Part shown: positions 10,718-23,306 of the stretch, one piece after another
Layout: each line of letters begins with the position of its first letter
How positions within the stretch are numbered: position 1 is the first letter of the stretch
Assembly: GCA_037127255.1 (NCBI GenBank)
Contig: JBANSL010000007.1
Coordinates: 65,999,538 to 66,063,537 of the forward strand
Reading direction: 5' to 3'
DNA length: 64,000 nt
From: Persicaria tinctoria
Taxonomy: Eukaryota; Streptophyta; Magnoliopsida; Caryophyllales; Polygonaceae
Translations under genes and position numbers: made by a program
The notes under the pieces: generated by a model
Told to the model about the DNA's origin: nothing
Seen by the model: only the letters and a program-made list of their open reading frames with translations
The model's database searches: none

Positions 10718-11831
10718 TCACAGATTACGGTTCGGACCGGTGAAATTAGTACACAATCTCGTATTGACAATTCCGAAAATTGAGCCCGCGAATAAATCCG
10801 AAAGGCCCAAAACATTTGTGCCTCTTCATATTTCCAATGATTCCAAAAAGATAATTCATGTGCTGACTGTTCAAGCGTGGGCCCACCCTCAACTCCCAGA
10901 TTCTGCAGTTAATTGGGGGAGCCACAGGAGTTGCTTACGTGGCACCCTAATCTCAGGAAATGACAATAAAATAAACGAAAAAACAAAGTTTTAGTGAAAT
11001 AAAAACATTAAACAAGCGTTTAAAGATTTCATTATTACACGGCGCGAGACAGAGCCCGAACAGGGCTGCACGTTTAGTATACGTCCGCCCAAAATATACG
11101 CAAAAATATTACTGTAATTTCCTTCGCATTTTCACCGAATTTCTTCATCTCGTCTCCACGGAGAAACAAAAATCGAGCTCACCAAAATCCCCAACTTCCT
11201 CCCAAATCTCACCTTTTCTCTCTTCCTTGCATTCTTCAAGCAACATTGATTCGAAGCTTCAAGGTCGGAGTCGGAGTCGGAGTCGGTTGGGGTTTCCGAT
11301 TTCGCTCTCGTGATAGGTCCTTTGGTCAATGCAGGTACAAGATTCGTCCGATCGCCCTTTCTTGCTCTAGTTTTTTCATTCGAGCGATATCACTGTCGTT
11401 TCGGCGATCCGATTTTGTTTCGGATACGGATTTGGAAGTATTTGGTGGACCGAGGATACTGCGATTGTCGATTAGCTAGGGTTCACGCATTTAGGCGGGG
11501 AGTTTGGATTTCTTGAGTTGGATTTGAGCACTGTGGGGGCAATGCGGATGTGATCAGTTTCTCTGATCGAGCATTTTCGTTTATCTTATTTTAATCGTTC
11601 TGGTTGATGTGATCAGAACGCTGTTGTTAGTGAGTGTGCTGTTTCCTGATCGAAGCATGGTTTTTGGTGTTCTTGCATGATGGTAGTAAGATTAGAGTAC
11701 GAGATTTTGCTCTATATGTCAGAGCCGAGATTTTGTCGAGTAATACTTTAATGGAGGTGAGTTTGGGAGTTTGCTGTCTGTGGGGCTCTGCTGATGGATA
11801 TTTCTTCAAGAATTGGGATTCTGCAACTTAA
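10718..11831 (+). promoter_or_regulatory. Promoter and 5' UTR region of the PRAF gene
   Basis: No gene is seen between the MITE and the PRAF ATG at 11832. The region from about 11130 is typical leader: pyrimidine-rich, with a hexamer microsatellite (GGAGTC repeated) at about 11262-11285, and a possible 5' UTR intron ending or beginning near 11330 (aatgcag/gtacaa). Several short open frames here are upstream ORFs at best. The transcription start cannot be fixed by eye. Confidence 0.45.
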
Positions 11832-14800
11832 ATGGGTGATTCACTTAGAAGCAGCTCTGCCGAGAGGGATATTGAGCAGGTACTGATCCTTAAATCATCT
11901 TACTCCTATCTTTGTTCTTTCCTAACTCGGTTCCTGTGTATATCTGTCTTCCAAAGGATTGATGCTGTCATTTTCACCTCACCTCTTGAAAACAAAGAAA
12001 AATAATTTAATAACTCTCAACTTGGGCAGAGATGTTGTACAGAATATGTATGCTGTGTAATTTCTATAGTTGGAGCACAGTTTAACCCAAACGTGGGCAG
12101 ATATGTTATATGGTATTGCAAAGATACCGTTGCTTCCTGAAAAGATTTTATAATTTTTGCTTTCAATTCCTAAAAATTTTACACTGATATTGCTGTATGG
12201 GTGGGAATAAGTTCCTTAGGTGGCTCTTCTGTCATGTATGTAGGGTGCCTGGAGTATTAAAACAGGCCACGGCCCTATATAGTGAATGCCTATGCTTTGT
12301 ACTTGTATTCTTGTTGCCTTGTATCCTTGTGGCAAAAACAATTTGTAGGATACATTTTCAAACCCAGGCTCTAAGTTCTGTTAGTAATGTTGCTAACTAA
12401 TTCCGCCCTCTACATTACCCCCTTTGAGAAAATGAATATCATTTTTCTTTTTATAATTATTGCTAGCCTGTCCAAGTGAGTCCTTGATTTACTCCTGGGG
12501 AAGACACTAACCAGTCGACGACATTTTTCTCATTTGCAGGCAATCACTGCATTGAAGAAAGGAGCAACTTTGCTCAAGTATGGAAGGAGGGGAAAGCCTA
12601 AATTTTCTCCATTTAGATTGTCGAATGTAAGCCATTGATATTGACAAGCTATGTGTGAATTTGCCGCATCCTCCCTTGCATGTCAATAGCATAAAGGGAA
12701 TAGAAGTTATCATTATATTTCGTTCCAAATTTCTCTCTGTTATGTGTCCAGTTTCATCTTTGCTTTCAATTTCATTTGTGTAGGATGAATCTTCACTGGT
12801 ATGGTATTCAGGAAAAGAGGAGAGACAGATTAAACTTAACCAAGTACTAAGGATTATCCCTGGGCAACGGACGGTAATTTTAATTTTACTATCTGTCCTT
12901 TCTCTTCTTTCTATCATTGAGTATTAAAAATGTTCTGCTGAACTGCTGATGCTGATATTTTAAATTTCTACATTCTGTTAATCCATGGTCCATAAATAGT
13001 TTTTTTTTTTTGCATCTGATAGTTAGATTTTCATTTCTTCTCTATGTTAAAGTCTAGGTTCATTCTTAGCAACTTTTTACTTAGAAGCAATGTTCTAAAA
13101 GGCGCTAGGCGGCCGCTAGGCGGTGGGTGGCCGCCTAGCGCCTAGGCGGGTGCCTAGGCGGCGCCTAGGCGGACTTAGAACAAACTTGATTATTTCCTTA
13201 TATTTTGACGAATAACACTTGTCAATAATTCATATAATGTAATAATAATCCATAATATCACTCATAAACCCAAATTTGTAGTAGTTAACTAACACTAAAG
13301 TAAATAAACGCAAAAGTACATGTCTGACTAACAACTCTAAACCTCCTAAAATCCAAAACTATAAGTTCGACTGAAAAGCAAATGCATCCCGACATGGGGA
13401 TAAAAAAACCCTAAGTCAACTAATCATATGCTTAGAAGCGCAAATTGAATAATCGTTGGACTAGGCGGTGCCTAGGCGGGCCCAGGCGGCGCCTAGGCGG
13501 GACTAGTCGGGCCCAGGCGGCGCCTAGGCGGGACTAGGCGGTTCTTGGATGAATTTCCGCCTAGAGGTCCGCCTAGGCTTAAAAATTCCTAGGTCCCGTC
13601 CCGCCTAGCGCCTAGGCGCGATTTTTAGAACATTGCTTAGAAGATATGTAATCTGATCAGAGAATTCAAAGTTGACACACAACAATAAGGAAACAGTAAA
13701 AAGTTTGGTTAATTACCTGTCTCTCTAAGGTCTAACACTTTTCCTTCTTTTCAGTTTTTTTTCCTCTAATTTTCCTGTACCCTCATTTGCATTTTTATCA
13801 TTTTTGGTTAATTATATGTTTCCAGGCCACTTTTCAACGATACCCCCGGCCAGAGAAGGAATATCAATCGTTTTCACTGATATGCAGCGACAGATCTTTG
13901 GATTTGGTAAGTTTAACAACTTTCAAGATTGTTAATTTTTTCAGATAGAGATGGAAACTATTGTTATCAAAGGAATCAATTGGGTTTTGAGTAGATATAT
14001 GTATTGTGGGGCTAAATTTTATTGTACTGCTTTATTTGGTGGATGAAACAAGTTTGGAGTTAATTTGAAGTTTTTTTTTCCTTCAAACATATAGATATGT
14101 AAGGACAAAGAGGAAGCAGAAGTTTGGTTTGTGGGTCTCAAGGCACTGATTTCAAATGTTGGATGGCGCAAGTGCAAGTCAGAAAAAGATATCAATCCAT
14201 CATCCGATACTCCTCCAAATGCAAGGAAATTTTTTCAGGCATTTGCTTCATCTGTCAGTAGCTAAATCGGATACCTTTCTCCACATTCTGCTGATTAAAC
14301 GCTCATTAATTGGCCATTTTGATTTATTTTGTGCCTCATTTATGATTGCGATCAGGAGCCAGGGGAACTGAAGAGCCTTCATACTCATTCTCAATCTCAA
14401 CCACAAGTTGGACTTGGAAAGGCATTTTCTGACTTAGTTTTGTACACTGGAACATCCAGGAGTCAAAGCCTTGCTGAATCTAGTGGAAGTTCTCTTACTT
14501 TGCAATCAGTTAGTTTAGATAACAATAATAACCGAAGTTCAGCATCTGACAATGTGAGGGTCAGCCTATCAAGTGTAGTTAGTTCGTCTAGCCAGGGTTC
14601 TGGCTATGATGATTTTGATTCCTTGGGAGATGCTTTTCTCTGGGGAGAAGGCATTGGTGAAGGGATCCTGGGTGGTGGCACTCAAAGAGTTGGTAGTTCA
14701 ACTGGCAACAAAATTGATGCTCTTCTTCCCAAGGCACTTGAGTCAACAGTTGTGCTGGATGTGAACTATGTTGCTTGTGGGGGGCGCCACGCTTCACTGG

Positions 14801-17800
14801 TCACAAAGCAAGGAGAGATCTTCAGTTGGGGGGAGGAGTCAGGTGGCAGACTTGGACATGGAGTAGAAGTAGATGTTCCACACCCAAAGCTCATTAAAGC
14901 CCTCACTGGCGTTAATGTTGAACTAGTTGCATGTGGGGAGTATCATACTTGTGCTGTTACTGTTTCTGGGGAGCTATTTACATGGGGTGATGGTACTCGC
15001 AACTCTGGTCTTCTTGGCCATGGAAGTGAGGCCAGTCATTGGGTTCCCAAAAAGGTAGGGGGGCTTATGGAAGGTTTGCATGTTACCTGGGTGTCCTGTG
15101 GACCTTGGCACACTGCAGTTTTGACTTCATTTGGCCAGTTGTTCACGTTTGGAGATGGGACTTTTGGTGCCCTAGGCCACGGAGATCGTACCAGCGTTAG
15201 AAAGCCAAAAGAAGTGGGAGCTTTAGCAGGGTTACGAACAGTTAGGGTGGCTTGTGGTGGTTGGCATACAGCTGCTATTGTCGAAATGGTACCTGAAGTT
15301 AGTACTGTTGATTCCTTAGACAGATCTTCATTAGGAAAGCTGTTCACCTGGGGAGATGGTGATAATGGTCAACTTGGACATGGTGATAAAGAAACCAGAT
15401 TCATTCCAGAATGTGTAACGACGTTAGAAGATATAAGCTTTAGTCGAGTAGCGTGTGGACGTGATTTCACAGTAGGCCTGACAATGTCAGGACAAGTTTA
15501 TACTGTGGGCAGTACCAAGTTTGGACAGCTGGGATATTCTGATGCTGATGGAATGATTCCTCTTCGTGTTGAAGGTAAACTTGCAAATATCGTTATTGAG
15601 GAGATTGCTTGTGGTTCACATCATGTTGCAGTTTTGACATCGAAAGGAGAAGTTTATACATGGGGAAAGGGTACAAATGGACAATTGGGGCACGGAGATA
15701 CAGATCTCAGAACGGAACCCACTTTGGTGGAGTTCCTGAAGGATAAACAAGTTAAGGGTGTAGCATGTGGAACAAATTTCACTGCAGTTATTTGCCTTCA
15801 TAAATGGATGACAAGTGCTGACCACTCTTCTTGCACTGCTTGCCACAGTCCATTTAGTTTCAGAAGAAAACGTCACAACTGCTACAACTGTGGACTTGTT
15901 TTCTGCAAAGCTTGCAGCAGCCGCAAATCTGTGAAAGCTTCTCTAGCTCCAAACATGACCAAACCTTATCGGGTTTGTGATGATTGTTTTACCAAACTGA
16001 AGAAGACCGTGGAGCCTGGACAGCCTTTGAAAATCCCTAGACCTTCTAGTAAAAATAATATTCAAAGGTCCAGTGAATCAATAGAAAAAGAGACAGCGGC
16101 TTCCAAACTTACTGGACACCTCTCCAGACTTTCATTTGTTGATACTCTCAGGAAAAACGACATTGCAAGCTCAAAGTCCAGTGTGAAACTGGAAAAAAGT
16201 GACAGTAGCAGTTCTCTCATTGCCAATGAAAATAGTTGGCCAGGATTTTACCCAAGTCCTCCACCACCTCAGTTTGGAGCTTCAAATACACGTGTCTCAG
16301 CCTCTGCCCCTGGTTCCAGGATAGTCTCAAGATCGTCATCCCCCATTTTATTAAATCCAAGAGTGGATGAACCTGCATTATCTATACCACATCTAAGTCT
16401 CCCTGCATCACCTGAAGTTACTAGAGATAGTTCACAGCATGTGTATGAGAGTCCAAGCCAAGAAATCATCGACCTGAGAGCACAGGTAACCTGATGCCAC
16501 AGTTTATGTGTGGCTGTTGTTTTTCTCTCCTTTGCATGTCTCGTCTCTCTGTTATGCAATTTATAAATACAGCATCCAACTTCTAAATTATTAGACAAGA
16601 AAATGTCCCAAGTTGACCTTGTCGTTTCCTTGATGTTTGTTTCTGTATAAGTACGGAGTGACTCTTTGAAGGTTATTGATTTGAAGAATAGGATGGATAC
16701 TATATGACTGCTGCAACTTTATGATGTTTTAAGTTACATTTTCTGCCCAAGTCTAATTGATCTTGAAATCCTAGTGCATCAAAAGCATACCATTCAGAGT
16801 ATTGAGTAGCATTGAATCATTGATAGCTTATAAAGTCATGTTATACTCATAGAACATGCAGCATATGGTTATTCTTAATGAAGTGTCATCTGTTTTCATT
16901 AATCACTGTGATGTTTCTGTCATTGCTACCATAAGTCTTGATTTTCGGTTTCTAGTAGCTCTTCACTTCGCACTGCTGAGAAAATATAACTTCTATGAAA
17001 CTGAACAGGTGGAAAGACTGTCCCGTAAAGTTCAGTTGCTGGAGTCTGAACTAGAGAAAAAATCAAGGCAACATAAGGAAGCAAAGGCACTAGCAGCTGA
17101 TGAAGCTAAAAGCGCAAAAGCGGCAAAAGAAGTCATCAAAACTTTGACTGCACAGGTCAGTTATATGCTGTACAAACAAAATTATTTGTTCTAAAATGAA
17201 ATTATACATGAACATTATATGCTCATTATATACCAGCAGCAGGTGTGAATGACGCTCATTTATCACCTTCAATCTGTGTATCCATCCTTCATTCTTTGAA
17301 ATTTTTCCAAACAGGCATTACGTCACAGCTATTCTCATGTTTATGCAAAGGAGTTAGGATGGAAAATTCTTTTGTAGACACTTTTTTTCGAATTGTCTTT
17401 AGATATAGTTGAATCTCATAACTAAAACATACCATCTAATTTCTGACAGTTGAAGGAAATGAATGAAAGGGTTAAAAAAGGAAACAGTGGAGGCAGCAAA
17501 ATGGACTCTCTAAATACCTCCAATGATCATCTTGCCTCTGATAACATTTCCCTGAAAACTATGGTAGTGCCTCCAAGAAATGAAAGCACATTATCTAATG
17601 GAACCAAGACGCAATCTGAGAAATCAGAATGGGTTGTACAGGATGAGACGGGTGTGTATGTAACACTTGGCTCCTTGCCAGGTGGGGGCACTGAACTCAA
17701 GCGCGTCCGGTTCAGGTAAACTCAACACTATTTTCTTCTAATTAGTCACATTGCTCGCATGCTTTTCCTAATTTCAATAATCTGATAACATGGAAAACAC

Positions 17801-18213
17801 TAGTTTTCTGTTTGTTTGTTGAAGGGGGGTCCTGCTCATCTAGTATGATATAATGGAATCATCAGATCTATTTTGTCAACCAATGTGAATGCAACTTCTA
17901 ACTTCACAGGCTCTGTTTACTTGACCAGAAAAATATCAACTAATGCCAAAATGCTTTGATAATGTGAAAAGGCATAAATAGTGATATTTGACATCAAACC
18001 CAAGTTTCTTGTCATTTCAAAGATTCTAAGTTTGTCCTACTATCACCTGCAATGAATTATTGTCAAGCCACTGTTCCTGATCGGTTTAAATGAACAGATC
18101 ATGGTTTGTTCTCTCTGTGCAGCCGCAAACGTTTCAACGAGGATCAAGCAGAGAAGTGGTGGGCTGAGCACAGCAACAGCGTATGTGAACGCTACAATAT
18201 ACAGAAGCAGTAG
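11832..18213 (+). CDS. PRAF: PH-RCC1-FYVE-BRX protein (PRAF family), 9 coding exons
   Basis: Coding exons: 11832-11879, 12540-12626, 12784-12873, 13826-13906, 14095-14253, 14356-16485, 17009-17155, 17450-17715 and 18123-18213, totalling 1032 codons with consistent phases. Residues about 15-125 are a PH domain (ALKKGATLLKYGRRGKPKF, ICKDKEEAEVWFVGLKALIS). About 248-637 are seven RCC1 repeats (recurrent HTAxxxxxGxLFTWGDG and GQLGHGD). About 639-704 are a FYVE zinc finger containing RRKRHNCYNCG, the plant variant of the usual RRHHCR motif. About 866-925 are a coiled coil, and the C-terminus is a BRX domain (GVYVTLGSLPGGGTELKRVR, then EKWWAEHSNSV). The family binds phosphoinositides and has been linked to guanine-nucleotide exchange and to polarity and vascular development. 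The exon 5 donor (GTCAGT) is weaker than the rest and is my choice because it keeps phase. Intron 3 carries a 548-bp hAT MITE. The gene appears intact. Confidence 0.93.
13088..13635. mobile_element. Non-autonomous hAT MITE in PRAF intron 3
   Basis: The TIR CAATGTTCTAAAA lies at both ends with an exact 8-bp TSD CTTAGAAG (13080-13087 and 13636-13643). Both sub-ends are dense in GGCGCCTAGGCGG-type palindromic repeats, which would fold strongly in the pre-mRNA. It is non-coding and belongs to a style of hAT MITE common in plant introns and intergenic DNA. Confidence 0.93.
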
Positions 18214-19083
18214 AGCTTACATACCATGTCTGTTAAGTGGTTAAGAGGAGAGACTAAGAAAGCTATTCTCATCGCTTTCCTCCATCTAAAGTGAAAATTG
18301 AACGGCTATTTTTTTTGCAAGTGGGGTGCTCATGCATCACCATTCGACGACGCCTGCAGGTTCGAATGAGCTTGAGTAATGCCACGAAAAGGTAGGAGAG
18401 AAGATGCATAGTGGAGAAGGAGTGAAGAACATACGCGAATGGCTGCCAAAATTTGTGAAAATTCTAAATATAGCCAATCCTACTAGGAGGGTTCAGTGTT
18501 TTTTTTGTTTGAGTTCCCACTGAGCTGTTAGCAGGAAACATACAATACACATCCATGTGCAGGGAAATGTAATTGTATAGGGTAGATTGATTTCTACATC
18601 TGATTGTACACAGAACACAATCATTGCACTTGTAGTTTTGTATGCTAGAATGAAAGCTGCTTACATTTTAGTTGCCAATCCAAATTTTAAAAATTCAAAA
18701 AAAAAATATGTTGGGAAAAAAACGGTTCATCAGTAAATTTCTACCATCTTCCTTAGTGGATTGAACAAATGTTGGAAGGATTCATCAGTACAAAAAATGG
18801 AAGAGCAGAAAGCATGTACAGACACATTTGCTCACCAGAAACTTGCACACAGCCATTCTTTTGGCGACGCTATCCCTGTTGGATTGTTGGGAAAAAATTC
18901 GTTTAAAAATTTGACAGTGTAATATGCAATTTTATTTTTTTTCAAAACTTTCAAGGATGTAAAACTCAAATCTGGGTAAGGGTGAGAGAAGTCTCAACCA
19001 ACTCACGAAGCTATTTTGTGATATGTGAATGATTAGACCAGCATCGGTTCTATATTTATAAGCGACAAATTTGAAGCATACAA
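18214..19083. other. PRAF 3' UTR and spacer to the tRNA gene
   Basis: The 3' UTR probably runs to about 18660, where the sequence becomes AT-rich. No element ends or genes were seen in the remaining about 400 bases. Confidence 0.45.
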
Positions 19084-19155
19084 GCCCTTATAGCTCAGTG
19101 GTAGAGCGTCAGTCTTGTAAACTGAAGGTCCGTAGTTCGATCCTGCGTGAGGGCA
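19084..19155 (+). tRNA. tRNA-Thr (anticodon TGT)
   Basis: A complete cloverleaf can be drawn: acceptor GCCCTTA/TGAGGGC with discriminator A, D arm with A box TAGCTCAGTGG, anticodon stem TCAGT/ACTGA with loop CTTGTAA (anticodon TGT, threonine), and T arm CGTAG-TTCGATC-CTGCG with B box. It has no intron. A T4 run at about 19161 and longer T runs after 19170 would stop RNA polymerase III. It reads as nuclear and intact. Confidence 0.92.
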
Positions 19156-19974
19156 AAGTCTTTTGGGTTGTATTTTTAATTTTTTTTTCATCCATTTAAG
19201 ATAGAAAAATTACCAAAAATAATACCAACTATCACTCGTGAACCAAAAATAATACGAACTTTCAAATTGACAATTTCATATACAAACTATCATCCTATTA
19301 ACCAAAAATAATACAGATCAAATATCCGGCGAAAATTCCGGCAATAGTTGCCACGTGTACGCCGGAGATGCCATATGGACGCCACATCACTTGTGGACCC
19401 AATGTCCATCTCATTAATTTTATTTTAAAATAAAAGAGAAATTAAGGGTTGAATAATTGAATTGAGAGTCTGACAGACGAAGATGTAGAACAACGCTCGC
19501 GAATCGCAAAGGAGGATGAATCACAGTGACGAAGATGCTCAGGGAGGAGAAGCTGACGGCGGTGGCGGTGGCGAGGACGGCAACACTCAAGGAGGACAAA
19601 ACGGAAGGGATGACAGAGTCTTCAATTGAACTGGAAGAATCACAAAGGAGGAAAAATCACAAACCGATTCGCAGAGGAGGAAGAATCACAAAACAATTCT
19701 ATGAGTATCCACTATGGAAGGTAAGTTTGAACTGGAATTGGATTTCAATTGTTTAGGGTTTCTGATGCTTTCGAAATGGATTTAGATTTTAGGGTTTCAA
19801 TTTGGCTTTGAATTGGATTTAGATTTTAGGGTTTGGTATTGGCTTTAAATTAGATTTAGATGTTAGGGCTTCGAATTGACTTCGAATTTTAGTGATTCCT
19901 TTCGAAAAATTTGATTTAGCTTGATTCGAAAAATACAGAAATGCATTGGTTCGATAACATCAGTAGAGAAGATG

Positions 19975-20290
19975 TTGCTGCTGTATTGAAAATATGTTGC
20001 TGTAATTGACAGAAAATGCTACTGCTGTATTGAAAATCTGTTGCTGTAATTGACAGAAAATGCTACTGCTGTATTGAAAATCTGTTGCTGTAATTGACAG
20101 AAAATGCTACTGCTGTATTGAAAATATGTTGCTGTAATTGACAGAAAATGCTACTGCTGTAATTGAAAATTTGTTGGTGTAATTGACAGAAAATGCTACT
20201 GCTGTAATTGAAAAATTGTTGCTGTAATTGACAGAAAATGCTATTGCTGTAATTGAAAATTTATTGTTGTAATTGACAAAAAATTGAGAA
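19975..20290. repeat. 44-bp tandem repeat array inside the MULE
   Basis: About seven head-to-tail copies with start points at 19981, 20025, 20069, 20113, 20157 and on. Each contains TTGCTGTAATTGACAGAAAA followed by TGCTACTGCTG. The first four are nearly identical and later copies decay. Confidence 0.9.
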
Positions 20291-20487
20291 AATGTTGCTA
20301 CTGCAATGATGCTACTATATTTTTTTATGTATAGATAAGCTAATGTGACTATATTTATTTCTTAAAAACAACACAAGTTGCTGCTATATTTTTTTCCCCC
20401 GTTTACTGTAATATGCATTTTGTAGGAATGAACACCCATAGTCTCATTCATCCTAGCTTCTACCATGTCTTGGTTCGCGTCTTGGTT

Positions 20488-20556
20488 AACCTATTAGCTC
20501 AAACAGTAGAGCGATGTGTTATGCACATCAATGTGGGTTCGAATCCCACATAGGTT
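20488..20556 (+). other. tRNA-like sequence inside the MULE (not a functional tRNA)
   Basis: Acceptor AACCTAT/ATAGGTT, D arm TAGCTC..GAGC, an anticodon stem GATGT/ACATC and a perfect T arm GTGGG-TTCGAAT-CCCAC can be paired. However, base 26 is missing and the variable loop is three bases. It is clearly related to the copies at 35375 and 36022, so it is a repeat-borne tRNA relic rather than a gene. Confidence 0.7.
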
Positions 20557-21989
20557 TATACTTGGGTTGAATGCTTTTATGGTGCTTTCTGTTTTTGGAT
20601 TGTTCAGGTTTCAATGATGTCAAACATCAATTTTGTAATGATTAAATGATGAATGCTCATGCTTTGTTGAATTCTTATTTATTGTATCAGACTTTTAGCT
20701 GACTTAAAATGGGAAATTTGTGCAGCTGTCATTGCTCAGAGGTCTTACTTTGTGTGGTTTTGTTCGCTTCAGACCTTGTAAATTGAATTTAAGTGCATGT
20801 CATTGAAGGTTACAATCACAAACTCAGAATAAACATATTGTATGACAACATTTTAATGCTTGGCTAAAATTACTAGTTAAAACATTTATAAACAAGCACC
20901 AGAGCTGCCAAAACTAGCTGTCTAATTTCATCTACAAGGCAAATATCAAATCTGTCTACCTTCTTATATTCAAACACCAGCTGCATTCTTTTTTTTTTTT
21001 AAGAAACGCCAGCTGAATTCAAAAATACACACAAGGTGGAAAAAAATATGTATCAACACACTAGCAACTGAATACAGGACAACAATACTCTTGCAAAAAA
21101 AAATCATTGCACTAGCTAAATACATATCACGACACCTAATAGTCTACTACAACCGAACATTCAGACACCAGCTGAAATCAGTACATAACTCAACCACATT
21201 CTCCTCGATTTTCAGTGCATTTGTCTGTGCTTGATCATCAACCTCATTCAATCTATCCACCTTGTTCTGAAGGTCCTCTTTTTAACTATGCAGTCGAGCA
21301 GTTCTGCCTCATAATTTTCCAAAGTAATCATGCATCCTTTAATCCCCTCATGTGCTAACAGTAGAGACGCTTCCTCCTGTCGTGGAATAAAAGAAGACCT
21401 AATTAAATTCACAAATTGTAAAAGCCCTAAATTGGCAGAAATAAAGCACTTTGAAACCCCTATAATTACAAATTGAAAGCCTGAATTGGATTATCGAATT
21501 GAATAAGTGTATTTACAATTGGCAATTCGAAATCCTAAATTGGAATATCGAATTCCATCATACCTTCCATAAGGTTTCTTTCATCCTGTCCTCTTCTCTC
21601 CTTTGTGAGCGTCGCCAGGGCCACCTTATTGAGCTTCTCCTCCTTTCCCTCCTCTGTGGGCATCGTCACCGTCGTGGGTTTCGTCGTCTCTCTCGCTCGA
21701 GCAAAGCTTTGCGATCATCTGGATTTGTTCTCTCCTCCGTCTCTCGCTCTCTGTTCGTGCTTTTTTTTTAAAAAAAAAAATTTGATTTGTTATCAAAGTG
21801 GAAAATGCAGATTTAATCATGTTTTAGTCAGAAGGATGAGGTGAGGTGGAAAAAAAAAAATGATGCCACCTGGATTCCAGCGTACACGTGGCAACATTGG
21901 TGGGAAATGTCACCGAAAAATGCACTTGTATTATTTTTGATTAATAGGTCGATAGTTTGTATATGAAATTGTCAATTTGAAAGTTTGTA

Positions 21990-22304
21990 CTCCCTCCGTT
22001 CTTATATATATGTCGTTTGTGGAGTTTGCACATAAATTAAGACAAGGCAGATAATAATTAAATTACATTAATTAATGTACAAACTCTTCCATTTCCATCA
22101 CTAATTTGGAGCAAAAATTTAAAATCACTCAAATGGTTACTAATTGGAGGCAAATTCAATTTTAAATTGCCTAGGTTCACTGCATTTGCAAATGTATAAA
22201 CCGTACGGAAGCATGTAGGACCACATCGAAAAGGGTAAAACGTCTTATAATTTGCTAAATTGAAAAAAACCTCAAAAACGTCCTATATATAAGAACGGAG
22301 GGAG
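21990..22304. mobile_element. Stowaway-type MITE inserted in the MULE right TIR
   Basis: TIR CTCCCTCCGTTCTTATATAT with its complement at the other end, flanked by TA (21988-21989 and 22305-22306). 315 bp. Removing it restores the right TIR of the MULE, so it inserted after the MULE. Confidence 0.93.
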
Positions 22305-22365
22305 TATTATTTTTGGTTCACGAGTGATAGTTGGTATTATTTTTAGTCATTTTTACTTTAAGATA

Positions 22366-23306
22366 TTACAAGCGAAATTTATAGTTTTGAATATTTTATT
22401 CCTTATAAATATCAAAAGTATATTTAAGGACTTTAAATATCAAAAGTATATTTAAGGAGTATATTACAAGCGAAATTTATAGTTTTGAATATTTCATCCA
22501 TTCAAGTATGAATATTTTTTCATCCTTATAAATATCAAAAGTATACTTTACATATATTAAGCATATATATAATATATAAGTGTATGATTTATGAATATTT
22601 AAGGACTTTAAATATGTGAATATGTTGGTTAAGAATATCAAGTATGGACTTTACGACAATTTTGCAATAAGCCACAGAAATTAGCATCGCAGCCTCTAAT
22701 TCCCCCAAATCCTCAAATAACCTCTCGACCCCGACCGTCCAAATCCACCCTTACGACAACCTCCAGGCGCCATCTCTTCCCACTGTCGGCCCTCACCTAC
22801 AAGCTATTGCGGGTTCATGCCCGACCTTGCCTCCACCCTCAATTGCACCACCTGCACCTGCCATTGCAACTTCCACCATCGCCTCTCCTCCCTCTCCTAA
22901 TACCCCATGTCTACCAACCTCGTAAAATTTCCGTAATTTATTCTTTTAAGCTCCCTCTCCTAATACCCCATGTCTACTAATCTCGTGAAATTTCCGTAAT
23001 ATATTCTTTTAAGGAAAATTTTGATTAAAAAATTAGTTTTTTAATAATGTATATATAGGGATTTATGATAATATAAGAGGTCTAAATTAATATTGAAACA
23101 AAGAAGTCTTATGGCTTAATTGGTAGAATAAAGAGAATATAAAATAAAATGTCTAGAGATCAAGTCATATGAGAAAATATCTCTTTTGTGCTCAACTAGT
23201 GTTTCTTTTACTCTGCTTTTTTGCCAAAATTTTATTTCTATCAATTTTTTTCCAAAAATATTTTAAAATATAATTTTAGAAATTTCTTTCAATATATTTT
23301 ATGAGT
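22366..23306. other. Intergenic DNA with two local duplications
   Basis: A block of about 30 bp (ttacaagcgaaatttatagt...) next to the MULE is repeated about 97 bp later (22366 and 22463). A 61-bp tandem duplication containing taataccccatgtctac lies at about 22890-23011. A pyrimidine- and C-rich stretch at 22700-22920 resembles exon or leader sequence but has no recognisable protein. No gene is called. Confidence 0.5.

Larger units (their letters stand above)
19204..22356. mobile_element. Mutator-like element (MULE) with long TIRs, non-autonomous
   Basis: The 3153-bp element has a perfect 9-bp TSD TTTAAGATA (19195-19203 and 22357-22365). The TIRs are about 170-190 bp and about 80-85% alike by eye. 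They share CCAACTATCACTCGTGAACC, AATTGACAATTTCATATAC and GTTGCCACGTGTACGC. The right TIR is split by a Stowaway MITE. Inside are a GA-rich exon-like start (about 19480-19720), seven 44-bp tandem repeats, a tRNA-like sequence, and on the minus strand near 21230-21400 a broken coiled-coil-like coding fragment. No MURA transposase is present, so movement would need another element. The insertion is 48 bases past the tRNA-Thr gene. Confidence 0.9.

Noticed and set aside
23105..23150. tRNA-like text (tggcttaattggtagaata)
   Set aside because: It resembles a D arm only; no anticodon or T arm can be paired downstream.
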